A stretch of DNA of 6,933 nucleotides from JACDAS01 sp046262415. Its GTDB lineage: Bacteria > Actinomycetota > Thermoleophilia > Gaiellales > Gaiellaceae. Made by a program: the position numbers and the translations under genes. The stretch spans positions 1 through 6,933 of the forward strand of contig JBHEMU010000154.1 of the NCBI GenBank assembly GCA_046262415.1, written 5' to 3'. This document shows, piece by piece, positions 1 to 5,676 of this stretch. Within the stretch, counting starts at the first letter, position 1; every line of letters starts with the position of its first letter. Under the pieces are notes generated by a model that searched no databases, was not told where the DNA came from, and worked only from the letters and a program-made list of their open reading frames with translations.

Positions 1-113
1 TGAACCGGTGCGGGCCGGGCGGGGGCCGCTTCCTCAGCAGCCGGTCCGGCTGTCTGCTCGGCCCCGTCGGGCGGCGGGCGGCGGAAGCGGGAGAGCAGGG
101 GCTGGCGGGCCAT
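1..113 (-). CDS. Partial gene, N-terminus of an unrecognised protein
   Basis: Reading leftwards, an ATG at 113-111 opens a frame with no stop to the window edge (37 codons). It begins MARQPLLSRFRRPPPDG and continues with a Pro/Ala/Glu-rich stretch. About four-fifths of its third codon positions are G or C, as expected for a real gene in this genome, and a TAGACT -10 box lies 15 bases upstream of the ATG. The gene follows the aldehyde dehydrogenase on the same strand after a 25-bp gap, so it could be co-transcribed or use its own promoter. The basic, proline-rich start resembles the disordered cytoplasmic tail that precedes a membrane domain in many actinobacterial proteins, but no domain is visible and I cannot name a function. 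The reality of the gene rests on codon bias and the upstream box only. Confidence 0.45.
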   Translation of the reverse strand, partial: MARQPLLSRFRRPPPDGAEQTAGPAAEEAAPARPAPV

Positions 114-127
114 CGCGGACGGCGGCG

Positions 128-133
128 AGTCTA
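128..133 (-). promoter_or_regulatory. Candidate -10 box TAGACT for the leftward partial gene
   Basis: On the minus strand the hexamer TAGACT ends at 128, 15 bases before the ATG at 113. A transcript starting about 7 bases after the box would have a leader of roughly 8 bases. It is the same hexamer found twice in the divergent gap near 1586, but here it is not part of a palindrome. No clear -35 element is visible. It sits in the 25-bp gap downstream of the aldehyde dehydrogenase stop codon. Confidence 0.35.
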
Positions 134-138
134 CAGCG

Positions 139-1575
139 TCACGGATCCAGTTCGATCACGACGAGCCGTTCCTGCGTCAGCTCGCGGACGGCGTAGGCGG
201 GGCCCTCGCGCGTGTTGCCCGAGTCCTTGACGCCGCCGTAGGGCATCTGGTCGGCGCGGAAGCTCGGGGCCTCGTTGACCGTGACGCCACCGAACTCCAG
301 CTCGCGGGCGGCCCTGAGCGCGCTGCCGAGGTCGTTCGTGAAGATGCCGGCCTGCAGGCCGTAGCGGGTCCCGTTGGCCCGCGTGATCGCCTCCTCGAGC
401 GAAGCCACGGGATCGACGGTGCAGACGGGGCCGAAGACCTCCTCGCACGACACCCTGGTGCCCGGCGGGGCTCCGGTGATCACGGTCGGTGCGATCGGCC
501 CCCCTGCCGCCGCGACACCGCCCCAGGCGATCGCAGCGCCCTGCGAGCGCGCTTCCTCGATCCACTCGAGGATCCGCTCGCGTGCGGCGGCGTCGATCAC
601 GGGTCCGACGTCGGTCTCCTCGCCGGCGGGATCGCCCACCTGGAGCGCCTCGACACGTCCCAGGAACCGCTCGAGGAACGCGTCGTGGACCGAGTCGATG
701 ACGAAGATCCGCTGCACCGAGATGCAGCTCTGCCCGGCGAAGGAGAAGGCGCTCGCCGCGAGTCTCGCCGCCGCCTCGCCGAGATCGGCTCCGGCGTCGA
801 CGATCGCCGGGGTCGCGTTGCCGAGCTCGAGCGTCACCCGCTTGCGCGGAGCCCGCTCGCGGAGCTTCCAGCCGACCTCCGCGGAGCCGGTGAAGGTGAT
901 CAGCCGGACCCGCTCGTCGCCGACGAGCACGCCGCCGATCTCCCCCGCGTCCCCGGTGACGACGTTCAGCCAGCCCGGAGGCAGGCCCGCCTCGGTCTCC
1001 AGCTCGGCGAGGAGCAGCGCGGAGAGCGGCGTCTGCGACGCGGGCTTGAGCACTACCGGGCAGCCCGCGGCGAGGGCGGGCGCGACCTTGTGGGCGACCA
1101 GGTTGAGCGGGAAGTTGAAGGGCGTGATCGCCCCGACGACGCCGATCGGCCGCCGCAGCGTGAACGCGAGCTTCCCCTCGCCCGATTGCGAGGCGTCCAT
1201 CGGCACCATCTCGCCCGCGAGCTTCCTCGCCTCGACGGCTGCCATCGTGAACGTGGACATCGCGCGCCGCACCTCGACCCGGGCGGCCTTCATCGGCTTC
1301 CCCGCCTCGGCGCTGATCAGCCGGGCGACCTCGTCGTGCCGGCGGCCGAGCTGCGCGGCGACGCGGACGAGGATCTCGGCACGGCGGTGGGCCGGCAGAG
1401 GATCGCCGAGCGCCGCCGCGGCAGCCGTGACAGCCCTACCTGCCTCGGCTGCGCCGGCCCTGGGGACGCGACCCACGACCTCGTCGGAGTACGGCGAGCG
1501 GACGTCGAGCCACGCGCCCGTCTCGATCCAGTCGCCGCCGATCAGGAGCCGCTGCCCGGCTGCGCTCGCGACCAT
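139..1575 (-). CDS. NAD(P)-dependent aldehyde dehydrogenase
   Basis: A 478-residue member of the aldehyde dehydrogenase superfamily, which oxidises an aldehyde to the carboxylate or CoA ester with NAD(P)+. All the hallmarks are visible: PFNFPLN with the oxyanion-hole Asn154, cofactor-binding Lys177 in LKPAS, FTGS at 228-231, general base Glu250 in TLELGN, catalytic Cys284 in FAGQSCIS, and EEVFGP with Glu379. The length is normal and the protein appears intact. The LELGN variant and the PYGGVKDSG stretch (445-453) resemble the lactaldehyde, phosphonoacetaldehyde and uncharacterised y4uC-like branch rather than betaine aldehyde dehydrogenases. That is inference, and the substrate is unknown. 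The ATG lies 25 bp from the divergent thiolase start, with no Shine-Dalgarno sequence and a TAGACT box exactly 7 bases upstream, suggesting a leaderless message. The shared promoter region suggests co-regulation with the thiolase pair. Confidence 0.95.
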   Translation of the reverse strand: MVASAAGQRLLIGGDWIETGAWLDVRSPYSDEVVGRVPRAGAAEAGRAVTAAAAALGDPLPAHRRAEILVRVAAQLGRRHDEVARLISAEAGKPMKAARVEVRRAMSTFTMAAVEARKLAGEMVPMDASQSGEGKLAFTLRRPIGVVGAITPFNFPLNLVAHKVAPALAAGCPVVLKPASQTPLSALLLAELETEAGLPPGWLNVVTGDAGEIGGVLVGDERVRLITFTGSAEVGWKLRERAPRKRVTLELGNATPAIVDAGADLGEAAARLAASAFSFAGQSCISVQRIFVIDSVHDAFLERFLGRVEALQVGDPAGEETDVGPVIDAAARERILEWIEEARSQGAAIAWGGVAAAGGPIAPTVITGAPPGTRVSCEEVFGPVCTVDPVASLEEAITRANGTRYGLQAGIFTNDLGSALRAARELEFGGVTVNEAPSFRADQMPYGGVKDSGNTREGPAYAVRELTQERLVVIELDP

Positions 1576-1581
1576 CCGCTG

Positions 1582-1591
1582 AGTCTAGACT
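1582..1591. promoter_or_regulatory. Palindromic bidirectional -10 element (AGTCTAGACT)
   Basis: The 25-bp gap between the divergent ATGs (1575 and 1601) contains the perfect palindrome AGTCTAGACT. It supplies TAGACT on the plus strand (1586-1591) and on the minus strand (1587-1582). TAGACT matches the key T, A and final T of a sigma-70/SigA-type -10 box. The minus-strand hexamer ends 7 bases before the aldehyde dehydrogenase ATG and the plus-strand one ends 10 bases before the thiolase ATG, so both messages would be leaderless or carry only about 3 leader bases. No good -35 is visible on either side, and any -35 contact would fall inside the opposite coding region. A regulator-binding palindrome is the alternative reading. 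Confidence 0.55.
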
Positions 1592-1600
1592 GGCCCCGGA

Positions 1601-2803
1601 ATGAGCAGGGAGGCCCTGATCGTGGACGCCGTCCGCTCGCCGATCGGCAGGCGCGGCGGCTCGCTCGCGACGGTCCGGGCGGACGAGCTCGCGGCGCAGG
1701 TCCTGAGCGGTCTCGCCACGCGGTGCGACGTCGATCCCGGCGCGATCGAGGACGTCCAGATGGGCTGCGTCACGCAGATCGGCGAGCAGGGCCTGAACGT
1801 GGGGCGGATCGCTGCGCTGATCGCGGGCTGGCCGGAGACCGTGTGCGCGACGACGATCGACCGCCAGTGCGGCTCCTCGATGCAGGCGTGCTTCAACGCA
1901 GCCTCGGCGATCCAGGCCGGTCACCTCGACCTCGTCGTCGCCGCGGGCGTGGAGTCCATGTCACGCGTCCCGATGAGCTCGAATCTCGGGCCGGAGGGCT
2001 TCGCAGGGTTCTCCGACAAGCTGCTCGAAGCCTGGGAGATCGTTCCCCAGGGCATCTCGGCGGAGGTGATCGCCGAGGAGTGGGGGCTCTCGCGAGAGCA
2101 GCTCGACGCGTACTCGCTCGAGTCGCACCGGCGCGCCCTCGCCGCGATCGCCGCCGGCAAGTTCGAGCGCGAGATCGTGCCGATCGACCTGGGTGACGAG
2201 GCGGGCGGCTGGCCCGCGGGAGGGGGCGCTGCGACGGCCGTGGCGACGAGACGCTTCGTCGTCGACGAGACGCCTCGCGCCGACACGTCGCTCGAGAAGC
2301 TCGCAGCGCTGAGGCCGGCGTTCAAGGAAGGGGGGCGGGTGACGGCCGGGAGCTCGAGCCAGATCGTCGACGGCGCCGCGGCGGTGCTCGTCGCCAGCGA
2401 GCGCGCCGCCGGCGAGCTCGGCCTGGAGCCGCGGGGGCGCTTCGTCTCCTTCGGCCTCGCCGGCGTCGACCCCTACCGGATGCTCCACGGGAACCCGCAG
2501 GCGTGCGAGCGCGCGCTCGGGCGAGCAGGGCTCGGGTGGGACGACATGGCCGTGATCGAGGTGAACGAGGCGTTCGCCTGCGTCGCGCTCCAGTTCCTCC
2601 AGGACGCTGGTCTCGAGGATCGCGTGGCGGACGTGAACCCGAACGGCGGCGGCATCTCGCTCGGGCATCCTCTCGGCGCGACGGGCGCGAGGATCACGGC
2701 GACGCTGCTGAACGAGCTCGACCGGCGCGAGGCCCGCTTCGGGATCGCCTCCATGTGCATCGGCCAGGGCCAGGCGATCGCAGCGGTGATCGAACGGCTC
2801 TGA
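1601..2803 (+). CDS. Acetyl-CoA C-acyltransferase (3-ketoacyl-CoA thiolase)
   Basis: A 400-residue thiolase, the usual length for this family. It catalyses reversible cleavage of a 3-ketoacyl-CoA by CoA, or the reverse condensation, in the cytoplasm. Visible catalytic features are the nucleophile Cys90 in DRQCGSSMQA, the NEAF motif at 322-325, His356 in GHPLGATGAR, and the second active-site Cys386 in SMCIGQGQ. The flexible TAGSSSQIVDGAAA segment (about 248-261) is also typical. The DRQCGSS form of the active site is common among degradative and steroid-type acyl-CoA thiolases of actinobacteria rather than PhaA-type biosynthetic enzymes. That is family knowledge, and substrate chain length is not readable here. 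The ATG at 1601 follows a TAGACT box ending 10 bases upstream, and there is no clear Shine-Dalgarno sequence. It overlaps the next gene by 4 bases, implying translational coupling, and is divergent from the aldehyde dehydrogenase. Confidence 0.95.
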   Translation: MSREALIVDAVRSPIGRRGGSLATVRADELAAQVLSGLATRCDVDPGAIEDVQMGCVTQIGEQGLNVGRIAALIAGWPETVCATTIDRQCGSSMQACFNAASAIQAGHLDLVVAAGVESMSRVPMSSNLGPEGFAGFSDKLLEAWEIVPQGISAEVIAEEWGLSREQLDAYSLESHRRALAAIAAGKFEREIVPIDLGDEAGGWPAGGGAATAVATRRFVVDETPRADTSLEKLAALRPAFKEGGRVTAGSSSQIVDGAAAVLVASERAAGELGLEPRGRFVSFGLAGVDPYRMLHGNPQACERALGRAGLGWDDMAVIEVNEAFACVALQFLQDAGLEDRVADVNPNGGGISLGHPLGATGARITATLLNELDRREARFGIASMCIGQGQAIAAVIERL

Positions 2804-3846
2804 ACAGCGAGCCCGTCTCGACGTACGAGCGGATCGCGGAGCTGCCGCTCGAGGTCGAAGGCTACGATCTGGAGGGCTTCGAGCGCCCCGTCTCGAGCGC
2901 GTTCGTCCGCAGGACGACACTGGTGCGCCTGCGCGGTGCCGGCGAGACGGGCACCGGCGAGGACGTCACCTACGACGGGGCCGAGCACGAGCGCCTGCAG
3001 GCCGCAGGACCGATCCTGCCGCTCGCCGGCTCGCACACGATCGACACGTTCTCGCGCCTCCTGGAGGGTCTCCGGCTCCCCGGCGGTCCGTACGGCCGGT
3101 GGGCCTACGAGGGCGCCGCGCTCGACCTCGCGCTCCGGCAGGCGCGGACCTCGCTGGAGCGGGCGCTCGACCTCGAGGCCCGTCCCGTCAGATTCGTCGT
3201 CTCGCGCAGGCTCGGCGAGCCGCCCAGCACGGCGTCGCTCCACCGGCTGCTCGCCCTCGTCCCGGGACTGCGCTTCAAGCTCGATCCGACCAGCAGCTGG
3301 GACGAGCCGCTCGTGGCGGAGCTCGCGGCGCTCGGCGTCGTCGAGGCGGTCGACCTGAAGGGCATGTACAGGGGCACGCCCGTCGACCAGCGGCCCGACG
3401 CGGAGCTCTACGCTCTCGTCGCCCGAGCCTTTCCCGACGCCTGGATCGAGGATCCGAACCTGACCGACCCGGCGACGGCGGGCGCTCTCGACGCACATCG
3501 GGACCGGATCGCGTGGGACGAGCCGATCCACTCCGTGGCCGACATCGAGGCGCTCCCGTCCGAACCGGGCGCGATCAACGTGAAGCCGTCCCGGTTCGGC
3601 AGCCTCCGCGCGCTGCTCGAAACGTACGCGTACTGCGAGCAGCGCGTGATCTCCGTCTACGGCGGCGGCCAGTTCGAGCTCGGGAAGGGGCGCGGTCAGA
3701 TCCAGCACCTGGCATCGATCTTCCACCCCGGTGCCCCGAACGACGTCGCGCCCGGCGGTTTCAACCTGCCGGAGCCGCCGCCGGGCCTTCCCGGGAGCCC
3801 GTTGGAGCCGCCGGCGCACGTAGCGGGCTTCGGCTGGGACGACTAG
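2800..3846 (+). CDS. Enolase-superfamily-like protein, apparent CTG start
   Basis: About 348 residues, resembling the muconate-lactonizing/o-succinylbenzoate synthase type of enolase-superfamily enzyme. An N-terminal cap ends in WAYEGAALDLALRQA (about 101-115), followed by a barrel. By pattern, the metal ligands would be Asp185 in AVDLKG, Glu217 in WIEDP and Asp240 in AWDEP, with Lys262 in INVKPS as a catalytic base. Strand 2 reads FKLD (159-162), so the usual KxK pair is KxD. Such enzymes abstract a proton next to a carboxylate (dehydration, racemisation or cycloisomerisation); the actual reaction is unknown. No ATG, GTG or TTG is suitably placed. CTG at 2800 gives a 4-base CTGA overlap with the thiolase stop and includes the first cap strand. 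A GTG at 2755 is the alternative, but the codons between have poor GC3. Coupling to the thiolase suggests the same pathway. Confidence 0.8.
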   Translation: MNSEPVSTYERIAELPLEVEGYDLEGFERPVSSAFVRRTTLVRLRGAGETGTGEDVTYDGAEHERLQAAGPILPLAGSHTIDTFSRLLEGLRLPGGPYGRWAYEGAALDLALRQARTSLERALDLEARPVRFVVSRRLGEPPSTASLHRLLALVPGLRFKLDPTSSWDEPLVAELAALGVVEAVDLKGMYRGTPVDQRPDAELYALVARAFPDAWIEDPNLTDPATAGALDAHRDRIAWDEPIHSVADIEALPSEPGAINVKPSRFGSLRALLETYAYCEQRVISVYGGGQFELGKGRGQIQHLASIFHPGAPNDVAPGGFNLPEPPPGLPGSPLEPPAHVAGFGWDD

Positions 3847-3849
3847 AGA

Positions 3850-3898
3850 TGCCCTGCGCGAGGCGGGCCCTGCGGTTGCGGCCGTGCGCGGGAGGGCA
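3850..3898. repeat. Imperfect inverted repeat after the enolase-like gene
   Basis: TGCCCT (3850-3855) is complementary to AGGGCA (3893-3898). A further GCGCG (3856-3860) can pair with TGCGC (3885-3889) across a 3-base bulge, giving about 11 pairs around a 24-base GC-rich loop. It lies 3 bases after the stop codon, so it might act in termination or RNA 3'-end protection. There is no T-run, and its right arm touches the -10 box of the next gene. In sequence this GC-rich, such pairing can arise by chance. Confidence 0.25.
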
Positions 3899-3904
3899 TA
3901 CCCT
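3899..3904 (+). promoter_or_regulatory. Candidate -10 box TACCCT for the DUF4015 gene
   Basis: TACCCT ends at 3904, so transcription would begin near 3911, just before in-frame GTG codons at 3917 and 3923. This placement argues against the upstream in-frame GTG at 3884, which lies ahead of the predicted transcript. No clear -35 is visible. A weak purine stretch, GAAGAG, precedes the GTG at 3917. Confidence 0.35.
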
Positions 3905-3916
3905 GAAGAGTTCGCG

Positions 3917-5101
3917 GTGTACGTGCACGACCGCATAGACCTGAACGAGCGCTTTCGCGAGCGCCGCCGGCAGGCGCGCAGGCGCCGGCGTGCCCGCCGG
4001 TCGCTCGCCGCCGCGATCCTGCTCGGCTGCGCGGCGGCGCTGGCGGCCGGGGCCGCCTTCTTCACGTCGCACGGGGGCGGTGGTCTCGGCGCGGTCGACG
4101 GGAGCAAGCTCGCACCGCTCCCGAAGCCGCGCTTCCGCGCGCTGCCGGCGGAGGTGCGCGGCGTGCACGTGACGATGGCGCTGGCGTCGGTGCGCGGCAA
4201 GCTCGACGAGTACTACTCGCTCCAGTCCTGGGGCCTGAACACGATCGAACTCGACGTCAAGGACGAGAGCGGAGAGGTGGCCTTCGCGTCGCCGTCGGCG
4301 CCCCTGGCGACCGAGGTCGACGCCGTCCGCTCCTACTACGACCCGCGCCAGGCCGTCCGGAAGGCGCGGGCGCGGGGCCTCTACCTGATCGGGCGCGTGG
4401 TCACGTTCGAGGATCCGGTCCTCTCCGAGCGCCGGACCGACCTGGCAATCAAGAATCCGGACGGGTCGGTGTGGCGCAACGACGTCGGCCTCGGCTGGAC
4501 GAACCCGTACGACAAGCGGGTCTGGGACTACAACGTCGACATCGCGGTCGGCGCCGCCCGCGCCGGCTTCGACGAGATCCAGTTCGACTACGTGCGCTTC
4601 CCGAGCGACGGGGACACGGACTCGATCGTCTACCCGGGCAAGCGTGCCGAGCCCAAGGCGGAAACGATCTACCAGTTCCTGAGGTACGCGACGAAGCGGC
4701 TGCGGCCGCTCGGAGTCCGCGTCTCCGCCGACGTCTTCGGCCTCGCGGCGAGCCAGGAGCTCGGCATCGGCCAGTCGCCGCGCAAGCTCGCGCGCGTCCT
4801 CGACGCCGTCTACCCGATGGTCTACCCCTCGCACTACGGGCCCGGCGAGTACCAGCTCGACGACCCGAACGCGGTGCCCGGGCAGACGGTCGCGTTCTCG
4901 CTGGCGGACTTCCAGCGCCAGATGCGCGGCAAGCGCGCGAAGCTGATCCCCTGGCTCCAGGACTTCTCCCTCGGCCGCGAGTACACGCTGGCGGACGTCC
5001 AGGACCAGGTGGCGGCGGCCCGCCGGATGAACGCGCGCGGCTTCCTGCTCTGGAATGCGGCGGGCGTGTACAGACCGGAGGCGCTGACGCCCGGAAGTTA
5101 G
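3917..5101 (+). CDS. Membrane-anchored DUF4015-type putative glycosyl hydrolase
   Basis: About 394 residues from the GTG at 3917. An Arg-rich cytoplasmic tail (about 12-28) precedes one hydrophobic segment (about 30-50), an uncleaved anchor or signal peptide. From about 80 the protein looks like the DUF4015 putative glycosyl hydrolase barrel: VRGVHVT (80-86), IELDVKDESGE (110-120), FDEIQFDYVRFPS (218-230), SADVFG (270-275), VYPMVYPSHY (298-307), IPWLQDFS (344-351) and GFLLWN (375-380). Acidic residues at strand ends (Asp219, Asp224, Asp272) are candidate catalytic groups by analogy with TIM-barrel hydrolases; the substrate is unproven and would be an extracellular or cell-wall polysaccharide. 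The frame stays open to a GTG at 3884, but the TACCCT box favours 3917 or 3923. LLGC (35-38) resembles a lipobox, but the residues after the Cys are hydrophobic, so a transmembrane anchor is more likely. The next gene begins 65 bp downstream. Confidence 0.85.
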   Translation: MYVHDRIDLNERFRERRRQARRRRRARRSLAAAILLGCAAALAAGAAFFTSHGGGGLGAVDGSKLAPLPKPRFRALPAEVRGVHVTMALASVRGKLDEYYSLQSWGLNTIELDVKDESGEVAFASPSAPLATEVDAVRSYYDPRQAVRKARARGLYLIGRVVTFEDPVLSERRTDLAIKNPDGSVWRNDVGLGWTNPYDKRVWDYNVDIAVGAARAGFDEIQFDYVRFPSDGDTDSIVYPGKRAEPKAETIYQFLRYATKRLRPLGVRVSADVFGLAASQELGIGQSPRKLARVLDAVYPMVYPSHYGPGEYQLDDPNAVPGQTVAFSLADFQRQMRGKRAKLIPWLQDFSLGREYTLADVQDQVAAARRMNARGFLLWNAAGVYRPEALTPGS

Positions 5102-5105
5102 CGGC

Positions 5106-5123
5106 GTTTACACTTTCTTTACG
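5106..5123 (+). promoter_or_regulatory. Pho-box-like direct repeat, candidate OmpR-family operator
   Basis: GTTTACA (5106-5112) and CTTTACG (5117-5123) are 7-bp direct repeats separated by CTTT. They place TTTAC twice at an 11-bp period in an AT-rich islet within very GC-rich sequence. OmpR/PhoB-family regulators bind tandem half-sites at this spacing, and an OmpR-family regulator gene lies about 550 bp downstream. The TTTACA at 5107-5112 could also serve as a -35 element, with a weak TTATGC 17 bp later. Binding by the neighbouring regulator is inference. Confidence 0.4.
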
Positions 5124-5154
5124 TGCCGCTTATGCAGGGCACACCCGCTCGATC

Positions 5155-5160
5155 GATACT
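5155..5160 (+). promoter_or_regulatory. Candidate -10 box GATACT for the secreted-protein gene
   Basis: GATACT ends exactly 7 bases before the ATG at 5167, the same distance as TAGACT before the aldehyde dehydrogenase, so transcription would begin at or next to the ATG. There is no Shine-Dalgarno sequence between them. It matches the second A and final T of the -10 consensus but not the first T, so confidence is limited. Confidence 0.35.
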
Positions 5161-5166
5161 TCCACC

Positions 5167-5649
5167 ATGCGGCGTTTCGCACTCCTCGGCGTCCTCGCGT
5201 GTCTCGCGATCCCGGCGGTTGCGCTCGGAGTCGTGGGAGCGGCCGGCGACGGCACGCTCTCTGTCGACGGTGCCTCCGGCAGCGTCAGCGTCGCCGCGCG
5301 CGGAGCGATCATCGGCCAGATCGACCGCGGCAGCGTGACGATCCAGGATCCGAACCCGAACGACGGCAAGGCGCCCGTCGTGTGGGGCTACGAGCGCAGG
5401 CGCGACCTCACCGACACGAAGAACGTGTTCTCGGGCACGGATGTCCGCTTCCGCGTCGTCGGCGGCTTCTTCCGCGTCAAGATCGTGGGGGTCGGCATCG
5501 ACGCCTCGGTCGTCGGTCGCGGCAGCGTCACGCTGAGCCCGGTCGCGACGCTCCCGATTCTCGGCACCTTCTCGCTCAACGGCGCTCCAGACGCTGATTT
5601 CCCGGACGCCTCGCACACGTTCCAGCTGGACGCCGCGAACAGCGGCTGA
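5167..5649 (+). CDS. Small secreted beta-rich protein of unknown function
   Basis: 160 residues, not recognised as a named family. MRRF is followed by a hydrophobic run to about 23, which reads as a Sec signal peptide with cleavage near Ala19 or Ala25-Ala26. The mature part is rich in Gly, Val, Ser and Thr in alternating patterns that suggest beta strands. RGSVTI (54-59) and RGSVTL (118-123) are related segments, encoded by an identical 11-base stretch (5326-5336 and 5518-5528), which hints at an internal duplication. A DPNPNDG turn (61-67) and an aromatic WGYE (73-76) lie between them. Similar short secreted proteins with TLSV, RGAxxG and RGSVTI segments are, to my knowledge, common in Thermoleophilia, but their role is unknown. 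It has no Shine-Dalgarno sequence and lies directly upstream of a two-component system, so it could be a regulated target or an accessory envelope protein. Confidence 0.8.
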   Translation: MRRFALLGVLACLAIPAVALGVVGAAGDGTLSVDGASGSVSVAARGAIIGQIDRGSVTIQDPNPNDGKAPVVWGYERRRDLTDTKNVFSGTDVRFRVVGGFFRVKIVGVGIDASVVGRGSVTLSPVATLPILGTFSLNGAPDADFPDASHTFQLDAANSG

Positions 5650-5676
5650 TCCGGCGCCTCTGGCATCCTGAACGGG

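Noticed and set aside
374..1582. Long plus-strand open frame opposite the aldehyde dehydrogenase
   Set aside because: It mirrors the dehydrogenase frame; the translation is Ser/Ala/Arg-rich with no domain, whereas the minus strand has every catalytic motif.
685..2196. 503-codon plus-strand open frame spanning the divergent gap
   Set aside because: Arg/Asp-rich low-complexity translation caused by GC-rich third positions; it overlaps two clear enzymes in other frames.
2755..2803. Frameshifted thiolase/enolase-like fusion or programmed slippage
   Set aside because: No slippery heptamer is present, both proteins have normal ends, and a 4-base stop/start overlap explains the junction.
2473..4200. 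575-codon minus-strand open frame across the thiolase, enolase-like and DUF4015 genes
   Set aside because: No domain is recognisable and three well-supported genes occupy the opposite strand; it is an antisense shadow.
5100..5130. AGCGGC / GCCGCT inverted repeat as a terminator after the DUF4015 gene
   Set aside because: Only 6 pairs around a 19-base loop with no T-run afterwards; the loop is better explained by the direct repeats.
5167..5205. Lipoprotein signal (VLAC at residues 9-12) in the small secreted protein
   Set aside because: The Cys is too close to the N-terminus to leave a proper hydrophobic region, and hydrophobic residues continue after it.
5347..5367. Calcium-binding EF-hand/dockerin loop (DPNPNDG) in the small secreted protein
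   Set aside because: The spacing does not match DxDxDG (the Gly is one residue late) and there is no flanking helix or downstream Glu in register.
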